Source of the DNA: Neoscytalidium dimidiatum
Lineage: Eukaryota > Ascomycota > Dothideomycetes > Botryosphaeriales > Botryosphaeriaceae
Assembly (NCBI GenBank): GCA_037367355.1
Contig: CM074703.1
Coordinates: 2,914,001 to 2,978,000, forward strand
Reading direction: 5' to 3'
DNA length: 64,000 nucleotides
Positions 23,807 to 34,954 of this stretch are shown piece after piece. A program made the translations under genes and the position numbers. The number at the start of each line of letters is the position of its first letter. Within the stretch, counting starts at the first letter, position 1. Below the pieces are notes generated by a model. The model did no database searches and was not told the DNA's origin. It saw nothing but the letters and a program-made list of their open reading frames with translations.

Positions 23807-25521
23807 CTACAAACCGTTCGTTGCACATGAGAACGCACCGCCGAATGAGGCCTCTTCATATCCTTGAATGATACTTTTCACCACCGCGTATGTTCCACCG
23901 CTGAGGAAAAGGAGGCCGATTGCGCACAGGATGAGGTTGAACACAAATCCAACCGGGCCCCTCCATCCGCGAATCTTGTAGAAGTCCGGGCCATAGTCGG
24001 CCCTGCGCATGCGAATATACGCAACGCCCCAGAAGATGAAGCCGAAGAACGAGTCGAAGAGTGAGCTCATCAAGCTGAGCAGGTCCGAGAAGAACGGAAT
24101 GACTTCAGCAATGATGAAGGCCGCAATCCAGAGGACAGCGAGGATGAGTGCCCAGGAAACCCAGCCGACGACCGTGTGGTTGCCCATGTGGCGCGAGTTG
24201 GAGAAGAGGCGGAAGAAGACGAAACGCGCCGAGACGGAGGCGTAGAGCACGCCGAGGAAGATGATGGTAGGGATCATGAAACTGAAGCTGACTTTCTTGT
24301 AGACTTCATTGCTGAGCGAGCCGAACGCGGGCGCGGTGATATATTGCGTGCCTGTGTACGCATACACGATCGCGCCGACCAGGCTGAAGACGATGACTTC
24401 GGCAATAGTAACGGCCCAAAGTGCCTTCGGGAAGTCTCTCGGATTCTTCATTTCCGCAATGAACGACGGGAGCGTGATCTGACCAATAAATGTGTAGCTA
24501 ATGTTCATGAAGGCGTTCATTCCAGCAACGAAAGTTGTTCCTGCAGCGGGGATTGCAAGAACGGTCGGTTCACCGAGAGTCGAAGGATCGTAGCCAGCGG
24601 GGTGTGGCTCAATGGCCTTGAATATGGTCGCCAGAAGGACGGATACAAACGTGAAGAATGCGGATGCCGTTGCCAGCTTCGCGAGCGTGGAGAAAGTCCG
24701 CGGCAGGGAGCAGATCCAGGAGATAACGGCGACAATCGCGGAGAATCCAATGGTGCAAACACTGTGATTCGTCATGGTGTTGAGGTATTTTGCGCCGACA
24801 AGACAGTGAAGACCCTGATCGGCGTAAGTATTTAGAGAATTGTGTGGCACTTCACTTTTTTTTTTTTACTCACCTGGATGAACGTGTTGTTCAGCAGGAA
24901 CATGACGGCGGTGAACCACCATGCCCACTTCGAGTTGAAAAACAGCATTTGACCAATATCACAAACATCCTTGACTTCGGGGTGACGAAGACAAAATTCC
25001 CTAGAAACCTTGTTAGCATGGAAAGTTTTTCATCTTTCCAGGAAGAAAACGTACCAAACAATAAGAGACGTATAGAGGACCAGGCCAGCCACGACAACCG
25101 TCAAGATCAGACCGGGGACGAGCCCAAGGATTGAATAGGACCATGGGAAGGACATAATCGCCAAGCAGATGTACTCGGAGAAAAGCAGAGCCGCGGTCTT
25201 GGGCCAGCTGCAGGTGCGATACTTGATTGCGTTGGACTCTTCCATTGCAATCTGCTTTCCAACGCTCATCGTGCTGTCCGAGTCGGAGTCATGGACACCG
25301 CCAATGGGACCTCCAACAACGGGCTTCACGATGGGCTCGCTGATACGGCGCATGGGGCGATCGCCGTGCTTCTGCGCGGCTTCTTGGTCGTAGCCGGCGC
25401 CATAGTTTCCGGACGTGTCGAGGACGTTCTTATCGTCGGGTCCGTGAGAAGGAGCGGATTTGGGGTCGACACCAGCGTCGCTGCTGTCGGCGCTCTTGGT
25501 CTTTCCGAAGCCTAACGCCAT
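23807..25521 (-). CDS. Neutral amino acid permease, Mtr-like (AAAP family)
   Basis: Three exons, 25055-25521, 24874-25000 and 23807-24814, with introns of 54 and 59 bp, give 533 residues. A hydrophilic N-terminal tail of about 140 residues rich in Asp, Ser and Gly (for example VHDSDSDSTMSVGKQIAMEE) precedes about ten or eleven hydrophobic segments. Segments such as GFSAIVAVISWICSLPRTF, GQITLPSFIAEMKNPRDFPK and ALWAVTIAEVIVFSLVGAIV follow the amino acid/auxin permease pattern and resemble the Neurospora neutral amino acid permease Mtr. The expected role is proton-coupled uptake of neutral amino acids at the plasma membrane. The substrate is inferred from family resemblance only. The upstream gap to LEO1 is long (about 1.95 kb), which would allow nitrogen-source regulation, but I see no defined site. 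Confidence 0.88.
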
Positions 25522-27479
25522 TTCACCGAACGGATAGCCTGCACTAAGGGAGTGTAGTAAAAAGGTTTGCGACTCGTAAATGTCGGCAGCATTAACCACC
25601 CGATTCTTTGGAAATTACAGGCAAAGGTGTGGTAGAGAGCGCGCAACGAGGGTGTTCCGCTCGGCTGCGTGCTGAATTAGGCGTGGGAGCCGAAATGGGG
25701 TGGGGACCGGGTAAGGGCGATCAAAGGATGGCAGCGTCAGCTGGGAGTGGGATTAAGTTTATAAAAGAAAGGTGATCTTCGAACCAGCCGGTCAGACTAG
25801 GACCCCGGTAGCAGAAGAGTGTTGCGTTGCGTGCTTAGCGCAAATGACGGCAGCCCATCGCGCGCGCATGTTGCGTACGCGGAGAAGGGCCGGACGACGT
25901 CAGCAAATGAGAAAAGTCAGCTACGACAGGGCAAGGGAAGCTAGTGGGCCAGGGCAGATTCCGGGCGGGATCCATCTCGAGGGGAACAACGGGCCAGATG
26001 ATGCTGCACAACCGGGCTTGATGGCGTTGGGTTCGTGCATCAACCGCGCGCCCCAGTTCTCGCTGCAGGCTGGCTGCGCCTCTTGCAGCCCTGCGCATGA
26101 AAGCGAGCTCGGAAAGCGTGGCGGCAAGCGTTCACAATCGCCATCGGCGGTTCCGGGAAACGTAAAAAAACAAAAAATTTAGAATCCGGGCGGGCAAAAG
26201 AGGAGCGTTGGCCACGCGCTGCCCGCAAACGTTGTCGGTGTCGAGCAGAATTGGAGATAACGTGATAAGACGCCATCAGGGACTTATCCCCACTAAGCAT
26301 AAGCCAAGCAGCCGCCTCCCCAGCCCTTCCTCGCCTGCGCCCGCGGGATGGCCTGCTCTGCCTTGCCGCCGCCGGCCACCGCCGTTAGGCAGGCAACCAG
26401 CACAGTTCGCCCGCCTTCAGCTGCTCCCGCCCGCGTGAACAGCCGGTCGCCACCGAGTCCACATGGTTTCTTCCTTCGGCCTGCCCGACCAATCTCACCA
26501 GACGCGCCCGCTACGGCCGCCAGGTGCCAGCTCATCCCAGGAGCAAAAGCAAGCTTGTTCGAGTGCAGGCGGGCCTGCAGTCTTGGTTGGCCGGATCTGT
26601 GATCTAGCAGGCGCACACCAAGCTCCGAGGCAAGAAGAGATCCAAGGCTGGGCGAGCTGGGCAAACCCAGTCCGGCGCTGCCAAGCGAGCGCCGCATCAG
26701 GGCTTATGGTCAGCCTCCGCATCACCGTGCTGCTTTCGTGTTCCTTGGGTCATCTGGCGAGAGCCCAGCTCTCTGGTGGTTGGCTCTACTCGGGTCGGCC
26801 CTCGATGCCCTACTCTTAGCCGTGCCACTCTGCTCCCCCGCAGACTCTGTGGCTCGACAAATAGGAGTATCGGCATTCGCTGCTTGTGCTGGCTGACGTC
26901 GACGCACTACTCCTGCTGCATCCTGGGTGACACTGCGTTTACGTTGTTATCTATCAGTGGAATGCATCTTATATCTGACAGATGGATTAGACGAGATGCA
27001 ATTCATGCCCGAGGAGCGTTGTAGGCGATCGGCCCTTACACTGAGAATTCACAGCATGCGCTGGATGGGAAAGCAATAATGAAAGCGCGGATGTGAAGCG
27101 TACATCCCTTTTTCATGCATCCTACGTCCTGTAACAGCTCTGCATAAGGATTTAATGGTTACAGCCTGTTCTTTCGCGTTAGCAGAATCGGCCTGCTCTG
27201 TGTACAAGGATGTCATTAGCCCTCATGCCTCAGGGACCGGTCCCTTCACTAATGCGAATAGAGTTTCTACACATTCTCAGCGATCGAGAACTCTTTATAG
27301 AATTACAGCCCCGCAATGAGGGGTACCGGCTTGCTAAGATTATGCGGCCGAAAATGGCTGTCTACGTCCTTTTTTGAGTCAACCCTGCCATGTACAAGTT
27401 CATAAAAAACCCACGCTAACCATGCTCCTCGATCCGTCGTACGGCCTGGATTTTTGTTTTAAATGCCTCAATATGCTCT
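25522..27479. other. Long intergenic interval upstream of the permease
   Basis: About 1.95 kb with no supported gene. A TATA-like TTTATAAAAG lies at 25758-25767 but points to the plus strand, where I find no gene. 26280-26850 is GC-rich and keeps several antisense frames open by composition. 26900-27470 is AT-rich and includes the LEO1 3' region. Confidence 0.45.
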
Positions 27480-29098
27480 CTACTCCTCATCTTCATCATC
27501 ATCGTCCACAACTCGCCTCCGCTTCCTGGAGGTCGCAGCAATGACTTCATCATCATCTTCGTCATCGTCCTCATCCGCGTGAGCCCTCTTTGGACTGCCA
27601 CGCCTCTCTCTCCGTTGCTGTGCCTCAAGCTGCTCATCGATATCCTCCTCTTCTTCATATGTCTGAGGTTCCTCTTCGCTCCCAGCAATGAAATCATCAT
27701 CTTCATCGTATTCGTCCTCCCGGAAGCGGGGACGAGGTCCAGCATCTTCTTCATCGTCGCTATAATCCTCCTGTCTGGGCCGCCTGTGCTTACTTCCACG
27801 GCCGCCGCCGTCTTCATAACCACTCGACAAACCATAACGGGAGCTGCCATAACCTGAAGAACGACCGAATCCGCTCCGGCCGAAACCCCGGTTGTCTTTG
27901 GCACGTTGACGCTCCCTAGCACGCTCCTCAAGCTTGGCGATGCGCTCCCGCTCCCTTTCAGCAGCCTCTGCCTCTTTCTTCTTCTTCTCAGGGTCGACTG
28001 TCATGCTGACAATGGCAACTGAGCCACTGACGCCGGAACGTGCCTTAGCGGCGGCAGCGAGTGACTCTTGCAAGCGCTCCAACGAATCATCCGTTGTGTC
28101 CTTCGAAGGGAGAATCGAGAGACCGGCGGTGACCTTGTTCGTGACACGCACCAATTGCTCTCGCTGGTGAGGCGTGCAAAGATAGGTGAACGAGTCTTTG
28201 CTCGCATCGTAAGGTTGGGGCCCAGTTTTCCTATTATCCCTGATGCTCGTCGGAGTTGGCTTTAGAGGATTGATCTGCGGAGGAGCGAGCGGCTTTCCGT
28301 CAATTTCGTACTGTTGCGTCGGATCAGAGCCCAACTGTAGTGTGAGTGAGCCGTCCGACCACCGCAGAATGCGTGCGTTGGACTGAAGCTTCGATGGGTC
28401 TGATGGGGAGTGCCGCCAGCGAAGGGTTGTTTGTGCGGTCTTGAAGGGAGAGAAGGTCGAGGATGGCTCCTTCTTGCTATGATGGTCTGTAGTGGGCGGC
28501 TGCCATTTCTCCAGAACAAACGTCTTGGGGTCAATTGCTAGGAAGCGCGGCACTTTCATGAGGTAGAGCTACAATGACGTTAGTAAGCGCATTAGAGCGG
28601 GAGCAGATCTAGACGCACTTCGTTATCGCTAGGGTCCGGAACAGGGTGCCGCGGCAATGATGCCTCCGCCATCTGCAACTCCATAGCCTCAACCTCCTCC
28701 GCAGCCCCACTCCTTGCACGGTCGTCGCGTTCCAGATCATCACCGGAATCGAGCTCCTCGTCGTCAAGTGTGCGCTCCGCTCTAAAAGATGGTTAACATA
28801 AACCTTTGGCGGAAAAGTAGAGCACTTTGACGTACGGCACCTGCTCGGCCTCTTCGTCGTCGCCACCATCACCGAACAGATCGTCGTCGTCGTCTTCTAG
28901 TGGCGGTTCATCGTCGTTGAGCTCCTGGTCGCTGGTTGCCGCGCCGTTGCCAGAGGCAGTGCGCCTCCCAGTGACCACATCGTCATCGTCGTCATCGTTC
29001 TGATCAACCGGAGGGGAGTTGGTTGCGGCAATTGCGTCGGTACCTTCAGCGTCGTCACCGAAGATGTCGGGCATGTTGGGCTCTGAGTCGGAGGCCAT
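27480..29098 (-). CDS. LEO1: Paf1 complex subunit Leo1
   Basis: Three exons, 28836-29098, 28619-28781 and 27480-28568, with introns of 54 and 50 bp, give 504 residues. The N-terminal 110 residues are acidic (MPDIFGDD, then runs of Asp/Glu, then ERTLDDEELDSGDD). The Leo1 core follows: LYLMKVPRFLAIDPKTF, then TLRWRHSPSDPSKLQSNARI and SDGSLTLQLG. The C-terminal third is a charged, disordered tail with RERERIAKLEERARERQRAK and Gly/Arg/Tyr-rich repeats (GFGRSGFGRSSGYG). Leo1 is part of the Paf1 elongation complex that travels with RNA polymerase II and supports histone H2B ubiquitination and H3K4/K36 methylation. The gene lies head-to-head with MOB2. Confidence 0.94.
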
Positions 29099-29578
29099 AG
29101 CTATTATTGTGAGACGCGCGATTGACGGACGACACGCAGAGGCGGCAACACAACGGCAGCTGATGGGGGAGGTGATGGAGCCCGACGCGCAGCAAGGGGC
29201 GCGGGTGGGTGGTGACGACGGAGGTAGTGGAGCGGCGGGCGGTTTGATGGAGGACGAGCTTGGTTGAACAGTGCTGCAGCTTCGAGGGTATTCAGCTGGC
29301 TGGCAGCGCAACACCAACACGGCCAGGCGCGCGTCGCAGGCTCGGCGGGCTCAAGGCGGGGCGGAAAAATGGGCGGGCCGAGGGGCGGCGTGTTCCCCTT
29401 TCAGGAGGGGCGCAACTGAAACCGCCCGGCCTGCGGTAGGGAGAGGCTCCAGACAACCACTCTCCTCCCAACCCCTTCGCCCTCCGTCTCCTTCTGCCAC
29501 ATCGCTCGACGGCTCCCCGCCAGCCTAGCTGCCTCCGCGCTCGTTCTGTTAAACTTTGTTGTTTGCTGCGCCGTTACC
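29099..29578. promoter_or_regulatory. Divergent upstream region of LEO1 and MOB2
   Basis: 480 bp lie between the two start codons. The centre (29330-29420) is very GC-rich, and the right end before the MOB2 ATG is pyrimidine-rich. No TATA element is evident. Confidence 0.4.
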
Positions 29579-31165
29579 ATGGCTTCGTTCTTCTCCAGCG
29601 TGTAAGTTGAACGCCTGCTTGGCATTCCTCGTGTCCTCAAGATCTCTTGCATACCTTCTTATTCCCGCCCGCTTTCCCCGCGACAGCGCTCTGCCTAGCT
29701 GCTCAGCCTGTCAATTTGGTTCCAAGATCATCCCCCGCACGTGGCTTCAATTCAACCTTTGTTCTCTCTTCTCCACTCACTGCACACCGCTCTTTCACGT
29801 GATTCGCTCCCCGCGTCTCTGTTTACCTTTCTTCACCCTGCCCGCGGCCCATTGTCTCGGCCCACGGCCTTCCCGTCGTCACTGGTTTCAATTGCGTTTG
29901 CTCGTGGCATGAACTTCACCCTTTCACTCCAGACCACCACCGCCGGGCACAGATAAAAGGGTCTAGAACCTCACCACTAACCAATCGTACGACAGTCGCC
30001 AAGGCTTTGGCGGACGATCCAACAAGAACAGCAACAATCAGCAGCCTCCGCAAGGCAAGGGGAACGCGTCACCAACCATGTCCTACCAGAACGCTCCCCA
30101 GCAATTCCAGCAGAACCAGGCTCAGCAACTGCCTCACTCACCTTCAATGGCACCCGCTACTCCAAATGACAGTGCCCCGGTCGAGGCCGAACGCTCGCAG
30201 TCGCCTCAGAACAAGAAGCCTCCTTACTTCTTCCGCGAGGAGCACGCCAACCTCATTGTCAAGGGTAACTTCATGACGCTGGCTGCAAAGCCAAAAATGG
30301 TCGACGAAGGTGAATGGCTCGCTCACCAAGGTTTGTATCTCAACTCATCCTACATTGTTCAACTCGAGCTGACCGTTCGGAGTTGTCGAGCAATACCGCC
30401 TTTTGGACGGCATGATCATGATTATCAAGACCGTCGATGAGCGGACGGGTCGTCCAATCTGCAATCCTGACACCTGCCCCACTATGTCTGCTGCTGGGTG
30501 AGTCTAGATGAACAGATTAATTTCTTTGATTAGGCGATGACACTGACTCGAACAGACACACTTACACATGGCTGGACAACAACAAGAAGCCAATCAAGAT
30601 TCCCGCCTACCAGTACATCCAACTTGTTCAGAAATGGATTGTGGGAAAGATCGGTGACCAGAACCTCTTCCCCACCGATACTACCATGCCATCTCAGCCG
30701 TCCAGCACCTCAGCTGCCACCTACGCCTCTGGCGGTCTGAACACTCCGGGCGCAAATACGCCTATCCCCGCAGGGCCAACCAGCATCAACGCCCCGCTGT
30801 CCCAGCTTTCTGGTGATGATTGGGTCGGCAAGGCGGCCGGATTCCCCAGGCAATTTAAGGATGACATCAGGTCCATTTACAGACAAATGATGCGTTGCTA
30901 CGCGCATCTCTACCATGGCCACTGGCTTGACCCGTTCTGGAACTTGAACGCTTACAAGGAGCTTAACACGTGCTTCATTCACTTCATCAACGTCGGCCAG
31001 CAGTACGACCTGCTCAGCGAGAAGGAGATGGAGCCTATGATGCCTCTTATCCAACTGTGGTTGGGCAAGGGTCTCCTTCCGGAGAAGAACGCCGATAACG
31101 CAGCCTCTGGCAGTCAGCCGGCTTCCCAGCCACAGGAAAGCCAGGCAGCACCGGCTGCGTCTTAA
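29579..31165 (+). CDS. MOB2: Mob2-type kinase activator (MOB/phocein family)
   Basis: Four exons: 29579-29601, 29996-30330, 30383-30497 and 30556-31165. They join in phase to give 360 residues. Intron 1 is 394 bp; the others are 52 and 58 bp. The MOB zinc ligands are intact: C146 and C151 (CNPDTCPTMSAAG) with H275 and H280 (YAHLYHGH). The core (FREEHANLIVKGNF, GEWLAHQVVEQY, HTYTWLDNNKK, YQYIQLVQKWIVGKI) matches Mob2 better than Mob1. Mob2 binds and activates the NDR kinase Cbk1/COT1 in the RAM network, which controls polarity, septation and hyphal growth. A Ser/Thr/Pro-rich insert at about residues 200-250 separates the two halves of the fold. The N-terminal 80 residues are Gln/Asn-rich. Mob1 is the main alternative and less likely. 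Confidence 0.9.
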
Positions 31166-32131
31166 ATCGAGGGAACATCCAAGTCGAGGAGCAGTAGAGC
31201 CAAGGAGAAACCTTCCCTCCACATTTTCAAACGGTTGATAGAGCGACACGATATTTTCTCTTTTTCTCACGGCCGGCGAAAGAATTCCGTACTTCTCGAG
31301 TAAAGAATGCCATTGAAGGCATAGTCCCATACTCGCGAAAAGAGAAGACTGCAAAGCATTCGGAGTGCTTGAAGGAGGGTAAAAAAAAAAAGGATGGGAT
31401 GAACCAAGTGCAATGGGCAGGGACGAAGAAGACGAATGGAGGAATGATTGAAGACTTTTCCCTTTTTTTTTTTCAGGTTGCTATTGCTGGTGCATGTTTG
31501 GGGCGTTCACTTTCTCTTTTGGCATTCCTGCAGCTCAGGAGCGGAAATTTGAATTCGATTTGCTACGCCCGCTTTGCCTTCCCATATCATTCATGCTACT
31601 GTGTTTTTTTTTTTTTTTTTGGTCTGCGCTCGTTGGAATGTCTCTTGCAGACAAGCGGGGCTATTGATGTGCATTTGATATCCTGGTAAATTCTGATATT
31701 CTGGTAAATTCTTCCGCCCATGCAGGACGGTAGAATATAAGAATTTAGACGGCCATGCAGTGCCAACACATGACAGCAGGTAATATCTTTCCAAACTGAA
31801 AGGCGTTTGGCAATGATATAGTGCAGTAGATTCACTTCCGCTCGAGACTTCTGTACGTGTGGAGAGATTTACGCATTTGGCTCCGCAAACAACTTCCCCC
31901 CTTCCGCCCGCATGTGTGCTCCCATTCGAGCACTTCTCCCTGACTAGGACTCTTCTGCCTTTCGCTCAGCGCTCCGCAATTATCCCATCATGGTACATAG
32001 CGTACATCGTTTCCCCAAAACGCCTCTATCCCCCAAAAGCACGTCGTACATTCATCCACCCCATGTGCCTCACACAAGATGCAGTACACTGCGTGCTATG
32101 GTGTACAAAAAAAAAAAGGTACACATTCATA
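31166..32131. other. Convergent intergenic interval between MOB2 and the PPR gene
   Basis: About 970 bp of 3' UTR-type sequence with oligo-A and oligo-T runs (31380-31390, 31464-31475, 31604-31620, 32104-32117). No gene is supported. Confidence 0.5.
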
Positions 32132-34558
32132 TCAATCGAGGCCCCAATCATCGCCGCCCCAATCGCCCTTCTTCCCGCGCTTGGGCGTCGTCATCCACCT
32201 GCGCGTTGGGAGCACGCCATCCGCCTTGTCCTCCGGCGAGCCCCGTTCGCCAGCCGGGCGTTGTTGATTCGAGTCTTCCCGCGGACGCCAGGTGATCTCG
32301 TCGTCGCCGTCGCCGAAGCCGTCGTCGGCTATCTTCTTCCACTTCGACGGCGGCAGCGGTGGCGGGGGCGGCTCTGCACCGCGGTCTGCGTCCGTCCGCT
32401 CCGCAGCCACCTGGCCCACGCCGTCCGCGGTCGCGGCCGCGGCCCTCCTCTCCCGCTCCATCTCCTCCCTGGCCTGCGCCTTCGCGGCGCGCACGAGCGC
32501 CTTGAGGTCTTCCTTCTCCTCCTCTTCTTCTCCCTCTTCGTCCTCAGCATCGGGACCAACACCACCGCCGCCGCCGCCTTTGTACCCCTGCACCAGCCTC
32601 CCCTCGGCCTCGAACTTGGCCGCCATGTCGTGCCGGAGCAACCACTCCCTCTTCCTGCCCGCCCTGCTCTCCAGCCCCTCCCAGCCGTTCCTCCTCATCT
32701 TCTCGAAGTCCTTCTCCAGCGCGCCGGCCTTGTAGCCCGCGATCTCGTGGGCCTCGGTGAGCACCTGCTCGAAGACGTCCGGGCGCTCGCAGCGCCAGCA
32801 GAGGCCGAGCATGTGTAGGTAGGTGTCGCGATCGAGCGGGCGGTTGGGGGGCCGCCGGCGGCGCAGCACCTGCAGCTCGTGCCAGACGGCGCGGCCGGCG
32901 TCCCAGTCGGCGCGCTCGGCGCAGGCGTGCAGGAAGCGCGTCAGGCCGTCGGCGTCGAAGCCCCAGCCGTCGGCCGTGAGCGTCGCGCAGATGTTGATGG
33001 CGCGCTCGAGGCCGTGGAACTTGAGCAGCCCCGCGACGACGGCGTCCATGACGCGCGGCGTCGGGTGCACCTTCTGCACGAGCCGGTCCGGGCGGCGCGG
33101 GTGGCGGAAGACGCGATTTTGCAGCTTGTGGATGGTGGAGGCGTGCGAGAGCGAGAGCGTCGGGCGCGCGAGCATCAGCGCGTAGTTGGTGTTGCTGATG
33201 CCCGTCATTAGCTGCACGAAGCGGTTGAACTGCCGCGAGTCGTTGGCGTTGATGTAGTGCGTGAGCGCTGCCGCGCAGGTGATCTCGTCCGGCCGCATGT
33301 GCACTTCGTGGAGCGAGTCCAGCACCATGTCGGTGTACACGCCCTGCCGCAGCCGCGTGAAGCCCAAGATCAGCGCATTGTACGTCGTGATGTTGGGCGG
33401 GGCCGAGGCGGTTAGGAGCTCCTCGCTGACGCGCGCGACGAGCGTGGGGATGTTGATTACGCCATTGAAGCACTCATCGAAGACTTCGAAAATGCGCTTG
33501 TTCATCGCGTAGCACCTGCGGTGAAACTCACCCTGTGCATCCTGCTCGTAGAAGGGGTATCTTCCGAAGATGGGCTTGTACTCGGGGATGTTCTCCTCCC
33601 GCGCCGGTAACTTGGTCCATTCGAGAAAAGTGTTGACTTTGGCTAGGAGCTTTTGCTTCGATTCGGCTTCCTTCATAACAACCCAGAAGACATTATCCGG
33701 AATCCAGACAGGCGGCAAGGAGGAATCCCACTTCCTTAATAACGGATAGAGACTCAAGTCAGCTTCTTGAACCATCCGCAGAACAAGCTTAGCCATGGAG
33801 TGATTCATGGTCTGCAACTTCCGTCGAGTCCACCGCGATTCCAATCCCTCCAATTTTCGTCTGTCAGAAGCGTGTATGGACTGCGGGGGAAAGCTGTCGC
33901 CATCGTAGTATGGCCCGGTATTCTCGGGCCATTCCGGTCTATCGGCCTGCAGCATTGAATATCTTTTGGCATTCTCCCATTCCGCTAGCTCTTGATGACT
34001 CGCTTCGTATTGAATATTATCTGCGCCCCGCCTTTTTGCTCTCCTAAGGGCGTGTCTCATCACCCGGTCGAGCTTTTTACGCATGATCTTCTCCGCAGCA
34101 GCTGGATCCTCGACACCAGAAGCCTCCTTCTGCAGTATTGCTGCTAGGTCCTCTGCATCGATCTCCCCTGGGTCGATATCCTCAAAGCCAGACGTTTCTT
34201 GAGCAGCACTAGACAGCACTTTCCTAACCTTTGTTTGTCTCTCCGTGTCGTCGGGATCTTCTTCAGCCTCCCGGCCCTCCAGTGTCCGCATATCTGCATC
34301 TCCAGGACCCAATTTTTGCTTCGCTTCTTCGATGGCGTGATCCCACTTCTCCCTGCGCTGCTGTTTGGCTCGACCATCGGCGACTGCGGCACAGGCAAAT
34401 ATGGCCGAGTAGAGAAGGGTAGAGCTCGGGATCGAGGTCAAGCGCTTGCGTACGGCATCGGTCGTCCGACGGGCGACGGCGGTCGAGTATGAGAGGCATT
34501 GTTGGCAGCGGCAGGTGCATTTCGTTGCCCGCAGCGTCCGCGACCAGAGCGTTTGCAT
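32132..34558 (-). CDS. Mitochondrial pentatricopeptide-repeat (PPR) protein
   Basis: A single exon of 808 residues from the Met at 34558. The frame extends upstream to 34927, but this Met opens a good presequence (MQTLWSRTLRATKCTCRC, then YSTAVARR). A PPR helix pair is clear near residues 390-440 (TTYNALILGFTRLRQG followed by HEVHMRPDEITCAAALTHYI). A related helical unit follows after residue 520 (RAINICATLTADGWGFDADG). The C-terminal 150 residues are low-complexity: acidic runs, an Ala/Arg helix, a poly-Pro patch and an ending rich in Trp, Gly and Asp. PPR proteins bind organelle RNA and act in processing, stability or translation. The RNA target cannot be inferred. It faces the CZIB gene head-to-head across 396 bp. 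Confidence 0.82.
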   Translation of the reverse strand: MQTLWSRTLRATKCTCRCQQCLSYSTAVARRTTDAVRKRLTSIPSSTLLYSAIFACAAVADGRAKQQRREKWDHAIEEAKQKLGPGDADMRTLEGREAEEDPDDTERQTKVRKVLSSAAQETSGFEDIDPGEIDAEDLAAILQKEASGVEDPAAAEKIMRKKLDRVMRHALRRAKRRGADNIQYEASHQELAEWENAKRYSMLQADRPEWPENTGPYYDGDSFPPQSIHASDRRKLEGLESRWTRRKLQTMNHSMAKLVLRMVQEADLSLYPLLRKWDSSLPPVWIPDNVFWVVMKEAESKQKLLAKVNTFLEWTKLPAREENIPEYKPIFGRYPFYEQDAQGEFHRRCYAMNKRIFEVFDECFNGVINIPTLVARVSEELLTASAPPNITTYNALILGFTRLRQGVYTDMVLDSLHEVHMRPDEITCAAALTHYINANDSRQFNRFVQLMTGISNTNYALMLARPTLSLSHASTIHKLQNRVFRHPRRPDRLVQKVHPTPRVMDAVVAGLLKFHGLERAINICATLTADGWGFDADGLTRFLHACAERADWDAGRAVWHELQVLRRRRPPNRPLDRDTYLHMLGLCWRCERPDVFEQVLTEAHEIAGYKAGALEKDFEKMRRNGWEGLESRAGRKREWLLRHDMAAKFEAEGRLVQGYKGGGGGGVGPDAEDEEGEEEEEKEDLKALVRAAKAQAREEMERERRAAAATADGVGQVAAERTDADRGAEPPPPPLPPSKWKKIADDGFGDGDDEITWRPREDSNQQRPAGERGSPEDKADGVLPTRRWMTTPKRGKKGDWGGDDWGLD

Positions 34559-34954
34559 AATTTGGCTACCGTCGTGACATTGTCTGTCGAAAGATTCCGG
34601 GCCCGCAGAAATTCGATCGTCGGGACGGCGGGCGGCAGCGTCGCGGAGCGGTTCGGGGAAACGATGCACGTCGGGCAATTGACGATGGGAGACGTCAATT
34701 GCTTGCCTCGGGGATGAGCTGAGGCTGCAAGGCGACAGCGACAGTGTTGTTGGTGGTGGTAGTGGAGTGTGGAGGACGTGTCTCTCGGTGGTGCATTTCT
34801 GCATGGGCTGATCTTCCGCGGATGAGAGATCCCTGCACGCGCGCGCCGGCTTGCCTGGCGCATGCGTGCTCACCCCGCCTTGAGCTTCACTATTGCCCCT
34901 CCATCTTCTCCGACACCGCCGCATCAAGTGCCCGCTGCGTGAAAACCAAGCACC
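34559..34954. promoter_or_regulatory. Divergent upstream region of the PPR and CZIB genes
   Basis: 396 bp between divergent start codons, holding both promoters. The PPR frame is open through most of it on the minus strand, so an upstream start for that protein cannot be excluded. No TATA element stands out. Confidence 0.4.

Noticed and set aside
32544..33473. 309-codon minus-strand frame overlapping the PPR gene
   Set aside because: It is a shifted frame within the PPR coding region, dominated by Arg, Ala and Pro from GC-rich codons.
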